NCBI GenBank assembly: GCA_020630575.1
Contig: JAHDBD010000006.1
Span: 112,832-176,831 of the forward strand
DNA length: 64,000 nucleotides
Origin: Bernardetia sp.
GTDB lineage: Bacteria; Bacteroidota; Bacteroidia; Cytophagales; Bernardetiaceae
Direction: 5' to 3'
In this document: positions 1-8,612 of the stretch, one piece after another
Layout of the letters: each line of letters starts with the position of its first letter
How positions within the stretch are numbered: the first letter of the stretch is position 1
Made by a program: the position numbers and the translations under genes
The notes under the pieces: generated by a model
Told to the model about the DNA's origin: nothing
Database searches by the model: none
Seen by the model: the letters and a program-made list of their open reading frames with translations, nothing else

Positions 1-68
1 TTCCACCCAAACATTTGTTTCGTCGTGGTAGGTACTTTCAATCTGCTCTTCTCACCTTGTCGAGTATA

Positions 69-91
69 CCCGAAACAGTCCTAAGTTTCGG
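69..91. terminator. Small hairpin in the GC-richer left edge
   Basis: CCGAAAC and GTTTCGG form a 7-bp stem around an 8-base loop just downstream of the zincin gene that reads leftward. There is no long T run, so it may be a weak terminator or part of an RNA lying off the left edge. Bases 1-95 look distinctly richer in G and C than the rest of the window. No tRNA cloverleaf could be built from them. Confidence 0.35.
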
Positions 92-95
92 TATG

Positions 96-851
96 TTATG
101 TAATTGACTTAATAAAGTCGCTAATATATTTTGGAACTTTGCTAGAATTATCTCCTAAAACGTTTGCAAATGCCTCAGCAAAAGCTTCCGAATTACTGTT
201 TTTCAACATGTCGGGCATTATGAATTCTTTATCAAAAGACCATTGGAAAGTTAAATCCTTCCATTTAGTGCTTCCACTTATAAATCGTCTTTTATCAAAT
301 ACATGACCAAATTCATGCCAAATAGTTAATTCACCTTTTTTATTTAAGTGATAATCATTACCATTACTGATATTATATTTATTGTTTACCATGTCTTTAT
401 GCGTTGTTAACATACTTGGTGTTTTATATTTACTGTTAAAACCAACAACCATAAAGTCAGAAATGTCAAATAGAAAGTTGTGTAATGTGTGTGATTTTTT
501 TAATTTTAAAAACTGTTCCCAACCATCATCATCATTTTTATAAAGTGAAAAACTTCGAATTTTTTTAAGAATTTCATCATTGATTATTTTTAATGGTATT
601 TTATTAAGTGTACTTTGTGATATACTCACACCGTAATTATTCTTTTCATATTTATTTAAAGTTCTATTTAGAATAGTTTTAAACATTGAAAATGGTATTA
701 TTAAGTTTGGAATTGAATCTTTCGGTGCTTTTTCAATAACATTATTTATTTCTTTTAACCAACCTTTTAAACCTCTATCCAATATACCAAAAAGGTATTT
801 TTCATATTTTGAATTAGTTATTGATTCGTTAAGATACTGTTTTATATCCAT
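96..851 (-). CDS. Anthrax-lethal-factor-like zinc metalloprotease, putative injected head protein
   Basis: A 251-residue protein. It has the zincin motif HEFGH (residues 179-183) followed by a glutamate-bearing helix SEAFAEAFAN (221-230). Anthrax lethal factor (ATLF, peptidase family M34) has the same layout, HEFGH then EFFAEAF, followed by a short C-terminal helix, so two His and one Glu would bind zinc. The N-terminus MDIKQYLNES resembles the capsid targeting peptides of T4 internal proteins, with an L-N-E cleavage-like site. No secretion signal or membrane segment is seen. It lies last in a leftward group with other proteins carrying similar leaders. Inference: it is packaged in the head and injected to cut a host protein. 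The zincin assignment is strong; the injection role is inferred and the target is unknown. Confidence 0.72.
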   Translation of the reverse strand: MDIKQYLNESITNSKYEKYLFGILDRGLKGWLKEINNVIEKAPKDSIPNLIIPFSMFKTILNRTLNKYEKNNYGVSISQSTLNKIPLKIINDEILKKIRSFSLYKNDDDGWEQFLKLKKSHTLHNFLFDISDFMVVGFNSKYKTPSMLTTHKDMVNNKYNISNGNDYHLNKKGELTIWHEFGHVFDKRRFISGSTKWKDLTFQWSFDKEFIMPDMLKNSNSEAFAEAFANVLGDNSSKVPKYISDFIKSIT

Positions 852-875
852 TATAATTTATTTTTAACGTGTTTT

Positions 876-931
876 AAGACATTTTTATTTATATTATGAC
901 TACAGCATCCAATATTTAATAAAAATGTCTT
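876..931. repeat. 14-bp perfect inverted repeat between two genes
   Basis: AAGACATTTTTATT (876-889) and its exact complement (918-931) flank a 28-base loop in the gap between the zincin and the upstream hypothetical gene. The loop is long for an intrinsic terminator, so it could be an operator or an RNA processing hairpin. Confidence 0.5.
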
Positions 932-939
932 ATACCATC

Positions 940-1662
940 TTATTTAGAAACTTTCCTTTTCTGACTTGGTGTTAACTTATCCCAAAGTCTATTCATTTCA
1001 TCTTTTATAAGTTTATTTTTTGAATAAGATTTATAAGCTAATTTTTCATAATCTTTATCAAGTCTAGAATTTAATTCTTTATATTTAGAGAAAGCATTTA
1101 CATCTTTTGATGTTAACTTTGTTTCATCATATGGTAAAGACTTTCCACTTAAATATTTGAACCAAAGTTTTTTATAACTTTTCTTTGTGTAGTGTACTTT
1201 TTCAAAATGAAGGAAATCCTTATCTAAAACAACCTCGTTACCATTTTTCAGTTTAACATTAACAGTATTGGTATTATCAAAGGTTACAAACCCACCATCC
1301 TTGGTATCACCTATTTGTACAATATGTGTTGTTAGGTTTGAAGACCTAAGTGATAATATGGTGTTAGTTATAATTTTATCATAATCTGTACCATTAATTA
1401 AAATTTTAGGTGTATCTTTTCTAGGAACTTTTTTAAATATAAAGAAAGGAACTTCTTTTCCGAAATTTTTATATGTTCCTGTTTTACCATAAGCATGTAG
1501 GAACATGGTTTTATTTTGAAAGGATAGTTTACCTTTTCTTGCAATAAATTCCTTTTCATTTATTGATGTTATCTTATAAAATGTATCATCATAAATTAAT
1601 AAAGCATCCCGACCATTTTTAACAACTTGGTCAAAGTTCATTTTATGTGAATTGATTTCCAT
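940..1662 (-). CDS. Hypothetical protein, basic C-terminus
   Basis: A 240-residue open frame that I do not recognise. The first 150 residues are predicted mainly beta, and the last 70 are strongly charged, helical and rich in lysine, ending in SQKRKVSK. No transmembrane segment or catalytic motif is visible. The listed start is the first ATG, but a host-type -10 box (TATATTTG, minus strand, 1667-1674) sits immediately before it. The internal Met at residue 8 (base 1641), preceded by an A-rich stretch, is therefore a credible true start. The terminator of the upstream gene ends before this gene, so it probably has its own promoter. Confidence 0.6.
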   Translation of the reverse strand: MEINSHKMNFDQVVKNGRDALLIYDDTFYKITSINEKEFIARKGKLSFQNKTMFLHAYGKTGTYKNFGKEVPFFIFKKVPRKDTPKILINGTDYDKIITNTILSLRSSNLTTHIVQIGDTKDGGFVTFDNTNTVNVKLKNGNEVVLDKDFLHFEKVHYTKKSYKKLWFKYLSGKSLPYDETKLTSKDVNAFSKYKELNSRLDKDYEKLAYKSYSKNKLIKDEMNRLWDKLTPSQKRKVSK

Positions 1663-1666
1663 ATTA

Positions 1667-1674
1667 CAAATATA
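1667..1674 (-). promoter_or_regulatory. Candidate -10 box (TATATTTG) for the 940-1662 gene
   Basis: It matches the Bacteroidota TAnnTTTG element. No good TTTG was found 19 bases upstream, so this is a half-match only. Its closeness to the first ATG argues for translation from the internal Met at 1641. Confidence 0.35.
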
Positions 1675-1687
1675 GTTATTTTAAATA

Positions 1688-1714
1688 AAAACACCACTAT
1701 TAAAGTGGTGTTTT
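1688..1714 (-). terminator. Intrinsic terminator after the 1720-2376 gene
   Basis: AAAACACCACT pairs with AGTGGTGTTTT around a 5-base loop, with a T run on the minus strand. It closes the leftward transcript of 2813-1720. Confidence 0.8.
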
Positions 1715-1719
1715 ATTTA

Positions 1720-2376
1720 TTATACTTCTGACTCGTGTTTTAAATAAATGTGTACTGTTTTCTCTTCATCCTGTATAAAATGAAATTCTCTAACAGTTTT
1801 TAACTTTGAAATACTCTTAAAACCTTTTAAATCTATAATTGGATAAAACTGTGAACCACTCCATTTACATTCAGCTACCAATCCATGAACACCACTCCAT
1901 AGTGTGTCAATTTTTAAGTCAGTAACGTTCAATTCTTTTTCTATAATCTTTATATCCTTTTTGGCTTTCTTATAAAGAGAATTTACGTCTATTGATTCAG
2001 ATTCACCAAGCATTTCATTCTTTTTAAATGTTGGTTCGTTAATATCTTTAGCATCTTTTGGTTTTAAATCATTTGATTCTGTAATAGGTTCACCAATTTC
2101 AACAATAAATTTATCGGATGTTAATTTTGTAGTGATAGTTTTGTCGAAATCTGAATACATTCTTTTTAAAATTCTTTCAAACCTTTCTTTTATAAATTTA
2201 TCATCTTTTTTATGCTCTCTATATAAACTTATATCAAATGTTATTTTATACCCGTCGACTTTAAACTTTTCGTTATGTTTTTTAAACTCTCTAGTAATTG
2301 CACCGACTCTATAATCTCGTCTTACATTTACTTTACCTTCTGTTATTGTATTTTCTAAAAAAATTGATATATCCAT
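1720..2376 (-). CDS. Putative internal head protein with prohead-protease-like sites
   Basis: A 218-residue protein of unknown fold. It begins MDISIFLENTITEGKV, a short amphipathic leader ending in I-T-E before Gly. Further sites of the same type occur inside (PITES near residue 100, MLGES near 125). The leader resembles T4 capsid targeting sequences cut after (L/I)-x-E by gp21. The middle is charged and helical, and the C-terminal 70 residues look like a small alpha/beta domain. Its start codon overlaps the stop of the upstream acidic protein gene (2376-2813), so the two are translationally coupled. Packaging in the head is an inference from the leader only; no enzymatic motif was found. Confidence 0.55.
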   Translation of the reverse strand: MDISIFLENTITEGKVNVRRDYRVGAITREFKKHNEKFKVDGYKITFDISLYREHKKDDKFIKERFERILKRMYSDFDKTITTKLTSDKFIVEIGEPITESNDLKPKDAKDINEPTFKKNEMLGESESIDVNSLYKKAKKDIKIIEKELNVTDLKIDTLWSGVHGLVAECKWSGSQFYPIIDLKGFKSISKLKTVREFHFIQDEEKTVHIYLKHESEV

Positions 2377-2813
2377 TATATTCTTACTTTACCTTTAAAC
2401 GCCTTTTGAACTTGTCTATTTGAAACACCCATTTTACTTGAAAGTGATTTAGCTTTTCTCATTAAAACCTTTTTAAGTCTATCTATAGCACCTTTTACAT
2501 CTTCTTCACCCATTATAGACTTCATTATTAGAGCTTTATTTTTTCTATTTTTCAAAGCTTTACCTCTTAATTTTGGTGCACGAGCTTTTGCGCTTTCGTT
2601 TGTTGATTCTTCATCATCATCAGAAAGCTTTTCCAATTCATCATCGATAATTTTAGACATGTCTATGTAAAACGTTTCAAGTTCACCATCACCATCAACA
2701 TCTTCACCATCTATTTCATCACCATCAATTTTAGATTCAAAAATTGATGATAATTTACTTTCTATAATTTCTTTAGCACACTCTTCTAAATAGCATGAAA
2801 CTAATGATTGCAT
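2376..2813 (-). CDS. Acidic/basic bipartite protein, candidate prohead core or internal protein
   Basis: A 145-residue protein with a very acidic first half (runs of D, E and G around residues 30-70) and a very basic second half (about residues 77-145, many K and R). The N-terminal 25 residues form a probable helix with I-I-E-S-K and I-F-E-S-K sites of the kind cut by T4-type prohead proteases. Small charged core proteins such as T4 gp67 and gp68 have this flavour, but I see no direct similarity. The gene is first in a two-gene transcript with 1720-2376 and is preceded by a TATACATA late-type box. Role inferred from composition and context only. Confidence 0.5.
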   Translation of the reverse strand: MQSLVSCYLEECAKEIIESKLSSIFESKIDGDEIDGEDVDGDGELETFYIDMSKIIDDELEKLSDDDEESTNESAKARAPKLRGKALKNRKNKALIMKSIMGEEDVKGAIDRLKKVLMRKAKSLSSKMGVSNRQVQKAFKGKVRI

Positions 2814-2845
2814 ATTATATTTATTTTTATTAATAATTTATAGTT

Positions 2846-2853
2846 TATGTATA
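2846..2853 (-). promoter_or_regulatory. Candidate late promoter box TATACATA
   Basis: It is 33 bases upstream of the start of the 2376-2813 gene on the minus strand. The same octamer precedes the 14302-15963 gene, and near-matches precede several other virion genes. It resembles the T4 late box TATAAATA, which would suit the gp55-like sigma encoded at 28054. Confidence 0.45.
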
Positions 2854-2861
2854 GTTTAAAC

Positions 2862-2893
2862 AAAAACAACGATGTTTTAACATCGTTGTTTTT
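2862..2893 (-). terminator. Intrinsic terminator after nrdA
   Basis: A 15-bp stem (AAAAACAACGATGTT and its complement) with a 2-base loop directly downstream of the nrdA stop, with T-rich ends. It separates the nucleotide-metabolism transcript from the head-protein genes. Confidence 0.85.
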
Positions 2894-2897
2894 TATT

Positions 2898-5327
2898 TTA
2901 TGAACCACACATTAAGCAATCACCATCGTCTCCACTCTGACTAGCTTCACGACTTTTTTCTAACATTTTTCTAAATTCGGATGCACTAATTGCATCATTG
3001 TCTTTAGGTTTGTTCATATTTCTATTCATTTCATCCATCTTTTCAACAATTCTTTTATCAACAGTTATCTTTTTAGCATCAGAAGCTGATTTTGTTCTAA
3101 GATAATATATACCTGTTTTAAGACCTTTTTTCCATGCGTACATATGCATTGAATTAAGTTTTTGTGTTGTCGCATCTTTCATAAATAAATTCATTGATTG
3201 TGATTGGTCAACAAATATACCTCTATCAGCACTCATATCGATAATGTTTCTCATTGACATTTCAAAAACCGTTTTATACAATTCTTTTAACTCTGTTGGT
3301 ATTGGTAAATTTAAAACAGAACCATTTTCATGCATCAGCATTTGTCTCATGTCATCATCCCATAAATCTAACTTAATTAAGTCTTCAATAAGATATTTAT
3401 TTATTACAATAAATTCCCCACTAAGTAAACGTCTAGTTCCTAAGTTTGATGTTATCGGCTCAAAACACTCAGTATTTCCTAATATTTGACCTGTTGATGC
3501 TGTAGGCATCAATGCTAATAGTAATGAGTTTGAAACACCATATTCGGTAACATCATTTCTTAACTGTTCCCAATCCCATCGACCACTTAATTCAGAAGCT
3601 TTAACACCCCATAAATCAAATTGAAATAATCCTTTTGATAACGGTGAACCTTCAAATGTGCTATAAGAACCGTCTTTTTTAGCTATATCATTGGAAGCAG
3701 TCATCGCAGCAAAATAAATAGTTTCGTGTATTTCTTTATTTATTTTCTTAGCTTCATCAGATTCAAAAGGTAATCTTAACATCATAAATAAGTCAGCCAA
3801 ACCTTGAACACCCAATCCTATAGGTCTATGTCTAAGATTACTTAATTCAGCCTCTTGGACAGGATAATAGTTTACATCAATTACCTTGTTTAAATTATAA
3901 GTTGTTTGATATGCTGTCTTAAATAAATCATCATGGTCAACCTTATATACATCAGCATCTTTTCTTAAACATGATGGTAACGAAATAGATGCCAAGTTAC
4001 AAACAGCAACTTCATCTGAGCTAGTATATTCGATAATTTCCGCACATAAGTTCGATGATTTTATAGTACCTAAATTTTGTTGATTCGATTTTCTATTAGA
4101 TGAATCTTTATAAACTAAGTATGGTGTACCTGTTTCAATCTGAGATTCCAAAATTGTTTCCCAAATTTCTCTAGCTTTAACCTTAGCTACATATTTACCC
4201 TCTGACTCATATCGCTCATAAAGTTCTTTAAATTCACCACCATATACTTCATCCAAATTAGGACATTCACTAGGCGACATTAAATGCCAATAGTCATCAT
4301 TTTCTATTCTCTCCATGAATAAATCATTATTCCAAATAGCATAGAATAAATCTCTTGCTCTCATTTCTTCTTTACCATGGTTCTTTTTTAAGTCAAGAAA
4401 ATCTAATATATCTGAATGCCATGGTTCTAAGTATATTGCAAAGCTACCTTTTCTTTTATTCCCACCTTGGTCTACATATCTAGCTGTTTCGTTATATACT
4501 TTTAGCATAGGAACTAATCCATTAGATTGACCATTAGTACCTGCAATATAAGAACCTGTAGAACGAACATTATGTGTACTAATCCCAATACCACCCGCAG
4601 ATTGTGAAATTTTAGCTGTTATTTTTAGAGTATCATAAATCCCATCAATAGAATCTTCTTTCATTTGAATTAAAAAACAAGATGACATTTGAGGTTTCAT
4701 AGTTCCACTATTAAATAGTGTTGGTGTTGCGTGTGTCATTTTTCTTTTTGACATCAAATCATATGTTGCGAATGCATTTTTTAAATCATCACCATGTATA
4801 CCTAATGACACCCTCATTAACATATGTTGTGGTCTTTCCACAATATCACCGTTTATTTTTAATAAGTATGATTTTTCAAGTGTTTTAAACCCAATATAGT
4901 CATACCCAAAATCCCTTTCATAATCAATATATGAATTTATTTCTGCACTATTTTTAGAAATAACCTTCAATAGTTTGTCAGAAACAATTGGTGAATGTTT
5001 TCCATTTTTAGGATTTATATAGTTATATAAATCCTTCATAACAGTTGAAAAAGTCTTTTTAGTATTTTTATGTAAGTTTGAAACAGAAATATTTGCAGCT
5101 AATTTTAAATAATCGGGGTGTTTAGTTCCCATTGTAGCACAAGTTTCTGCAATCTGATTGTCTATTTCATATGTTGAAACACCATCATACAAACCGTCCA
5201 TAATTTTAAGTGAAATTTTTTGTGGGTCTATAGTTTCACTTAACCCTTTACACATATTTGAAATTCTTTTAGATATTTTATCGAATTTCATTTCTTCAAC
5301 AGAACCGTTGCGTTTTTTTACTTCCAT
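2898..5327 (-). CDS. nrdA: Ribonucleoside-diphosphate reductase, large subunit (class Ia)
   Basis: An 809-residue catalytic subunit that reduces ribonucleoside diphosphates to deoxyribonucleotides for phage DNA synthesis. Residues 1-90 form an ATP-cone with VKKRNGSVEEMKFDKI, so allosteric regulation by dATP/ATP is likely. The redox cysteine motif MSSCFL, the N-L-C-A-E active-site strand (asparagine, thiyl-radical cysteine, glutamate), the partner cysteine in EVAVCNLAS and the C-terminal shuttle pair CLMC are all present. The length is normal for the family and no intron or intein was seen. It lies 19 bases downstream of nrdB in the same direction, and a strong terminator follows. Assignment is very secure. 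Confidence 0.97.
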   Translation of the reverse strand: MEVKKRNGSVEEMKFDKISKRISNMCKGLSETIDPQKISLKIMDGLYDGVSTYEIDNQIAETCATMGTKHPDYLKLAANISVSNLHKNTKKTFSTVMKDLYNYINPKNGKHSPIVSDKLLKVISKNSAEINSYIDYERDFGYDYIGFKTLEKSYLLKINGDIVERPQHMLMRVSLGIHGDDLKNAFATYDLMSKRKMTHATPTLFNSGTMKPQMSSCFLIQMKEDSIDGIYDTLKITAKISQSAGGIGISTHNVRSTGSYIAGTNGQSNGLVPMLKVYNETARYVDQGGNKRKGSFAIYLEPWHSDILDFLDLKKNHGKEEMRARDLFYAIWNNDLFMERIENDDYWHLMSPSECPNLDEVYGGEFKELYERYESEGKYVAKVKAREIWETILESQIETGTPYLVYKDSSNRKSNQQNLGTIKSSNLCAEIIEYTSSDEVAVCNLASISLPSCLRKDADVYKVDHDDLFKTAYQTTYNLNKVIDVNYYPVQEAELSNLRHRPIGLGVQGLADLFMMLRLPFESDEAKKINKEIHETIYFAAMTASNDIAKKDGSYSTFEGSPLSKGLFQFDLWGVKASELSGRWDWEQLRNDVTEYGVSNSLLLALMPTASTGQILGNTECFEPITSNLGTRRLLSGEFIVINKYLIEDLIKLDLWDDDMRQMLMHENGSVLNLPIPTELKELYKTVFEMSMRNIIDMSADRGIFVDQSQSMNLFMKDATTQKLNSMHMYAWKKGLKTGIYYLRTKSASDAKKITVDKRIVEKMDEMNRNMNKPKDNDAISASEFRKMLEKSREASQSGDDGDCLMCGS

Positions 5328-5346
5328 TAATTATTTTTTATTTTTA

Positions 5347-6324
5347 TTAAAAATCATCAGTTAATTCAAATGTATTATTTTTTGATGTGTCTGTCACACC
5401 ACTTTTTTGATACTCAGAAACCCTTTTTTCAAAGAAGTTTGTTTTACCCTGTAAAGAAATCATATCCATAAAGTCAAATGGGTTTTTACTATTATAAACC
5501 TTTTCACATCCTAAATCAACTAATAATCTATCTGTCACAAATTCTAAGTATTGAGTCATTAACTTAGAATTCATTCCTATCAAACTAACAGGTAAAGATT
5601 CTGTGATAAATTCTCTCTCAATATCTAAAGCAGAAATGATAATTTCTTTAATTCTTTCTTTAGGTACTTTATCAACAATATGGTTATTGTGTAAATGAAT
5701 AGCAAAGTCACAATGTAGTGCTTCATCTTTTGAAATCAATTCATTAGAAAATGTTAATCCACTCATTAAACCTCTTTTCTTTAACCAAAATATTGAACAA
5801 AAAGACCCACTAAAAAATATACCCTCAACAGCTGCAAATGCAATAAGTCTTTCAGCAAATGATGGTGATTCTATCCAATTTAATGCCCATTCAGCTTTCT
5901 TTTTGATTGCAGGGAAGTTTTCAATTGCATTAAATAACATAGACTTCTCTTTTTCATCCTTAACATACGAATCTATCAAAAGTGAGTACGTTTCACTATG
6001 AATATTTTCCATCATCATTTGGAATGAATAGAAGAATTTAGCTTCTGTATATTGTACCTCAGAAACAAAATTCTCACATAAGTTCTCATTAACAATACCA
6101 TCAGATGCAGCGAAAAATGCTAAAATATGCTTCAAGAAATATCTTTCATCAGCATTTAGTTTATTATTCCAATCATGCATATCGGGTTGTAAATCTATTT
6201 CTTCGGCAGTCCAAATCATTGCCTGTTGTTTCTTATACATTTCCCATAAATCATTATGTTCTATAGGGAATAGAACAAATCTATCGGGATTCTCTACTAA
6301 AATTGGTTCAATCTGTGTACTCAT
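5347..6324 (-). CDS. nrdB: Ribonucleoside-diphosphate reductase, small subunit (class Ia)
   Basis: A 325-residue radical-generating subunit. The diiron ligands are visible in order: Asp in AASDGI, Glu in TEAKFFY, His in ENIHSE, Glu in AAVEGIFF, then Glu and His in [15 protein letters not shown]. The radical tyrosine lies in SETYSLLID, a sequence very close to eukaryotic and Bacteroidota R2 proteins. The C-terminus FELTDDF matches the tail by which R2 docks on R1. It is transcribed with nrdA and is the upstream gene of the pair. Length is normal for the family. Confidence 0.97.
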   Translation of the reverse strand: MSTQIEPILVENPDRFVLFPIEHNDLWEMYKKQQAMIWTAEEIDLQPDMHDWNNKLNADERYFLKHILAFFAASDGIVNENLCENFVSEVQYTEAKFFYSFQMMMENIHSETYSLLIDSYVKDEKEKSMLFNAIENFPAIKKKAEWALNWIESPSFAERLIAFAAVEGIFFSGSFCSIFWLKKRGLMSGLTFSNELISKDEALHCDFAIHLHNNHIVDKVPKERIKEIIISALDIEREFITESLPVSLIGMNSKLMTQYLEFVTDRLLVDLGCEKVYNSKNPFDFMDMISLQGKTNFFEKRVSEYQKSGVTDTSKNNTFELTDDF

Positions 6325-6371
6325 ATAATAATTTTATTTTGTGTTATTTATTGTTTCATTTCAAGTCTATG

Positions 6372-6379
6372 CAAAAATA
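6372..6379 (-). promoter_or_regulatory. Candidate -10 box before nrdB
   Basis: The minus strand reads TATTTTTG, a TAnnTTTG match about 50 bases upstream of nrdB. A TTTG lies 15 bases further upstream, shorter than the 19 seen at the best promoters. The box partly abuts the terminator hairpin of the preceding gene. Confidence 0.35.
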
Positions 6380-6380
6380 T

Positions 6381-6411
6381 AAAAAAGGTTGTATCAAACA
6401 CAACCTTTTTT
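6381..6411. terminator. Intrinsic terminator after the 6426-6689 gene
   Basis: AAAAAAGGTTGT pairs with ACAACCTTTTTT around a 7-base loop. A T run is present on both strands, and the functional direction is leftward. It splits the thyA-containing transcript from nrdB-nrdA. Confidence 0.85.
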
Positions 6412-6425
6412 ATATTATTTTTCAC

Positions 6426-6689
6426 TTATTTATTAACATTCTGTAAATCATTAACTTGTGAACATAAATTATGAACAATTTCTATCCAACCACCATTAAT
6501 ATTAGCTATTAGTGGTAAACTTATATTGAAAAACATTTCAATCTCGGTGTTCGAAAGTGACGATTCTGAAAGTAGTTCTATAATAGTTTCGAATTCTTCT
6601 TCATTTATATTTTCACAAACTTTTTCATCCTGTAAAATATAAATATATTTTTCAGATATTAATCGATGTCTTAAAGTAAACTTTCCCAT
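6426..6689 (-). CDS. Hypothetical small protein
   Basis: An 87-residue acidic protein, probably all-helical, with no motif I recognise. Its start lies inside the end of the upstream 6671-7366 gene (19-base overlap), so it is translated from the same transcript as thyA. The coupling suggests a role linked to its neighbours, but no function can be read from it. Confidence 0.6.
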   Translation of the reverse strand: MGKFTLRHRLISEKYIYILQDEKVCENINEEEFETIIELLSESSLSNTEIEMFFNISLPLIANINGGWIEIVHNLCSQVNDLQNVNK

Positions 6690-7366
6690 TCATTATCCTT
6701 AAACTTATGATATGCAACACTACCAAATAATCGTCTATCAGTTGTGTTAACCATATTCCACCAATTTGTATAGATATCATCTTCCACATTTGGTGAAAAA
6801 GTTTTATCATGAGATTTTATAGACTTTCTATAACGGTAAACTTCAAGAATAGCATCATTAATATCACCTTTAAAATTTTTCGGCAATCTAAAATTAATAT
6901 TTAATTCCAATCTAACATCACCATTAACAATTTCATTGGTGTTAGGCTCATCTACAACTTTAGCGTGTAATTTATTTACATCATTTTTGAAGTTTCTTAT
7001 ATTAAATAGAATAATTTCTTTTTCATGTATATAAGGTATAAATGTGATACACTCTGACTCACCATCTATATCCAATTTAAGGCTATTTAAACCACTTTCT
7101 GAACATAGTTGGACTAATCCTTCATATTCTTCCCTAACTGGTCTTAAATCTGCTAATATATTGCCGTCAATATATCTGAAATTAAATCCTGTGAATAAAA
7201 TATCTTCTAAAGGTATGTAGTTATCCATACTACCGTCACCTATGGGTACAAATAGACCCATTTCAACTCTTGAATTTAGGTTTTTTATACTATTTTCAAT
7301 CTCGTATACACTAAGTCCTTGCAAGTCATCTGATGTAGCAAGGACATTATTTTTTATGACATTCAT
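6671..7366 (-). CDS. Hypothetical protein co-transcribed with thyA
   Basis: A 231-residue protein that begins immediately after the thyA stop (no gap) and overlaps the next small gene. It looks like an alpha/beta protein without membrane segments. The last 60 residues contain several tryptophans and tyrosines (TNWWNM, NEWESLL). I do not recognise the family. Context (thyA upstream, nrdB downstream) is compatible with an early metabolic role, but that is only positional evidence. Confidence 0.6.
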   Translation of the reverse strand: MNVIKNNVLATSDDLQGLSVYEIENSIKNLNSRVEMGLFVPIGDGSMDNYIPLEDILFTGFNFRYIDGNILADLRPVREEYEGLVQLCSESGLNSLKLDIDGESECITFIPYIHEKEIILFNIRNFKNDVNKLHAKVVDEPNTNEIVNGDVRLELNINFRLPKNFKGDINDAILEVYRYRKSIKSHDKTFSPNVEDDIYTNWWNMVNTTDRRLFGSVAYHKFKDNEWESLL

Positions 7367-8317
7367 TTATTTAGCTACAACCCCTTTAACTTTAGAGTGT
7401 GGATTATAATTCAATAAAGTAAAGTCTTCATATTTAAAGTCTAATACTTTATTTACATTTGGATTCAAAACGATTGTAGGTAATTCCCTAGGTTCTCTAT
7501 TTAATAAAATTTTAACCTGCTCCATATGATTATTATAAATATGTGCATCACCATAAGTATGTACAAAATCACAAGGTATCATATTAACCTCTCTACCAAT
7601 CATCATTAATAATAATGCATAACTTGGTGTATTGAAGAAGTTTCCTAAAAATACATCACAACTTCTCTGATACATTTGCATGTCGATATATCTTGTCGGG
7701 AAGTTCAACTCATCCATTTTAGCTTCATATTCGGATTGTCTCAAATCCCATACAGGAATCATATCAATATAATGTTTTTCGAATTCATGCAATCTATCAT
7801 TAGGATGCATTTCTCTACTATACAATTGAAAAAATGAGTGACATGGTGGTAAAGCACCTTTACCATTATTCACATTTTCTGTAAACGATAAGTTATCATC
7901 GGGAATATCAGATGGATTCCAAGCATTAACAATTAATCGTCTGCAATCGGGTTTTACCTTTATTCTCTCAATAACATTAGTTATTTGGTCTATAGTTTCA
8001 CCATTAGGTGATTCCCATTCTCTCCATTGTTTTGAATAAATAGCACCAAGTTCACCATCTTCACGTTGCCACTCTCTCCATATTTTAACACCATTATCTT
8101 CAAGGTATTTTGTATTAGTATCACCTTTTAGAAACCATAATAACTCGTGAATTATTGATTTAAGATGAACTTTTTTTAGTGTGGAAAGTGGAAATCCGTC
8201 TCTTAGGTCATAGCGTATTTGATGACCAAATATAGAACGTGTTCCTGTACCTGTTCTATCACCTTTATCTGTTCCCTTTTCCATAACAAGGTTCATAAAG
8301 TCTTTGTATTGCTTCAT
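7367..8317 (-). CDS. thyA: Thymidylate synthase
   Basis: A 316-residue enzyme converting dUMP to dTMP with methylene-tetrahydrofolate. The catalytic cysteine is Cys159 in LPPCHSFFQ. The phosphate-binding arginines (GDRTGTGTRS near 19-28, QRSCDVFLG near 217-225) and the folate-binding C-terminus are present. It is longer than the usual 264 residues because of insertions at about 137-153 and 165-212. The larger one lies between the catalytic-cysteine strand and the QRS motif and keeps the frame. The leader upstream (8318-8619) is 300 bases, contains a promoter and a strong palindrome, and may control this gene. Secure as ThyA. Confidence 0.95.
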   Translation of the reverse strand: MKQYKDFMNLVMEKGTDKGDRTGTGTRSIFGHQIRYDLRDGFPLSTLKKVHLKSIIHELLWFLKGDTNTKYLEDNGVKIWREWQREDGELGAIYSKQWREWESPNGETIDQITNVIERIKVKPDCRRLIVNAWNPSDIPDDNLSFTENVNNGKGALPPCHSFFQLYSREMHPNDRLHEFEKHYIDMIPVWDLRQSEYEAKMDELNFPTRYIDMQMYQRSCDVFLGNFFNTPSYALLLMMIGREVNMIPCDFVHTYGDAHIYNNHMEQVKILLNREPRELPTIVLNPNVNKVLDFKYEDFTLLNYNPHSKVKGVVAK

Positions 8318-8351
8318 ATTTAATTTTTAATTAATTTTTGATTTATATTAG

Positions 8352-8378
8352 TTTTGTTGGACACTATGTCCAACAAAA
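8352..8378. repeat. 12-bp palindrome with 3-base loop upstream of thyA
   Basis: TTTTGTTGGACA and its exact complement flank CTA. A further half-copy TGTCCAAC follows at 8379-8386. It could be an operator for a dimeric repressor or a terminator/attenuator hairpin 35-60 bases before the thyA start. Confidence 0.7.
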
Positions 8379-8581
8379 TGTCCAACCTTATATTTTTGAT
8401 TATAAAAGAAAGTTGCAATAAGTGGAAATAATCCAAACATTAAAAAACACTCATCACTTCGGAGTTTCACCGCTATTTTCTTTTTCGAAAACAGTATTGT
8501 CAATTTTTAGTCTTATGGACATTACCCTATATCTTCACCAATGGTTGTTTGGACACATTGAGTACTAAAGGTTTCTTTATG

Positions 8582-8612
8582 CAAATATATTTAATTTAAT
8601 ATTAAAATCAAA
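8582..8612 (-). promoter_or_regulatory. Host-type promoter, TTTG-N19-TATATTTG
   Basis: On the minus strand TTTG (8609-8612) is followed after exactly 19 bases by TATATTTG (8582-8589). This is a full match to the Bacteroidota -33/-7 consensus. It would start the thyA leader RNA, and it overlaps the gap after the glycosyltransferase gene. Confidence 0.65.

Noticed and set aside
1..95. Possible tRNA or other RNA in the GC-richer left edge
   Set aside because: A hairpin is visible but neither strand gives a cloverleaf or a known RNA pattern; the region may continue off the window.
8440..8540. Possible hammerhead ribozyme or group I intron remnant in the thyA leader
   Set aside because: GAAA- and TGATGAG-like pieces occur but not in the order or with the stems these ribozymes need, and thyA is uninterrupted.
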